A stretch of 64,000 nt of DNA, taken from positions 124,001-188,000 of the forward strand of contig JAUFOR010000004.1 in assembly GCA_040285745.1 (NCBI GenBank), given 5' to 3'. Source of the stretch: Barthelona sp. PCE (Eukaryota > Metamonada: BaSk clade). Below: more notes on the stretch, generated by a model. It did not search any database, was not told the origin of the DNA, and was given only the letters and a program-made list of their open reading frames with translations. The stretch is not shown here. The stretch's first letter is position 1.

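Overview
This window looks like nuclear DNA of an anaerobic, flagellated, single-celled eukaryote. A metamonad (fornicate or parabasalid type) fits best, but that placement is an inference. The support is: typical eukaryotic genes (Rab2, COG6, a PP6/Sit4-type SAPS subunit, a USP deubiquitinase, an ELAPOR-like receptor); axonemal and ciliary genes (CFAP91, an IFT22-like protein); the ADP-forming acetyl-CoA synthetase and pyruvate-kinase-type energy genes common in anaerobic protists; very short spacers; and one spliced gene whose intron has GTATGT at its 5' end and an ACTAAC branch site almost touching the 3' AG. TAA, TAG and TGA all act as stops.

Layout. 1-28,321 is a compact, mixed-strand gene block: a partial coiled-coil protein; an unknown 659-aa protein; ADP-forming acetyl-CoA synthetase followed by a short pyruvate-kinase-like gene; CFAP91 (minus); an IFT22-like P-loop protein; an unknown charged protein (minus); a membrane-anchored histidine acid phosphatase followed 3 bp later by a USP-type peptidase; a SAPS-domain protein (minus); a 74-aa membrane protein; a polytopic class 3 lipase; a COG6-like subunit (minus); an unknown multi-spanning membrane protein; Rab2 with one intron; a Ser/Pro-rich protein; an ELAPOR-like receptor; and a glycerate kinase (minus). 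Convergent neighbours almost touch or overlap at their 3' ends.

28,736-64,000 is one uninterrupted reading frame that runs off the right edge: at least 11,755 codons with no stop and no need for introns. It encodes a giant secreted or surface protein. A hydrophobic signal segment is followed by thousands of residues of beta-solenoid-type repeats, an EGF-like cysteine cluster near residue 5,830-5,889, and then a second long beta-solenoid. A recurring module of the form W-x-x-G-x-[hydrophobic]-S-G-x-G is scattered through it. This giant adhesin-like gene is the outstanding object in the window.

How the genes work together. Acetyl-CoA synthetase and the PK-like protein suggest fermentative ATP production to acetate. 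Rab2, COG6 and the ELAPOR-like receptor belong to Golgi and endosomal traffic, which would also deliver the giant surface protein. CFAP91 and the IFT22-like protein belong to the flagellum. There is no sign of a prokaryotic operon, CRISPR array, tRNA, rRNA or complete transposon.
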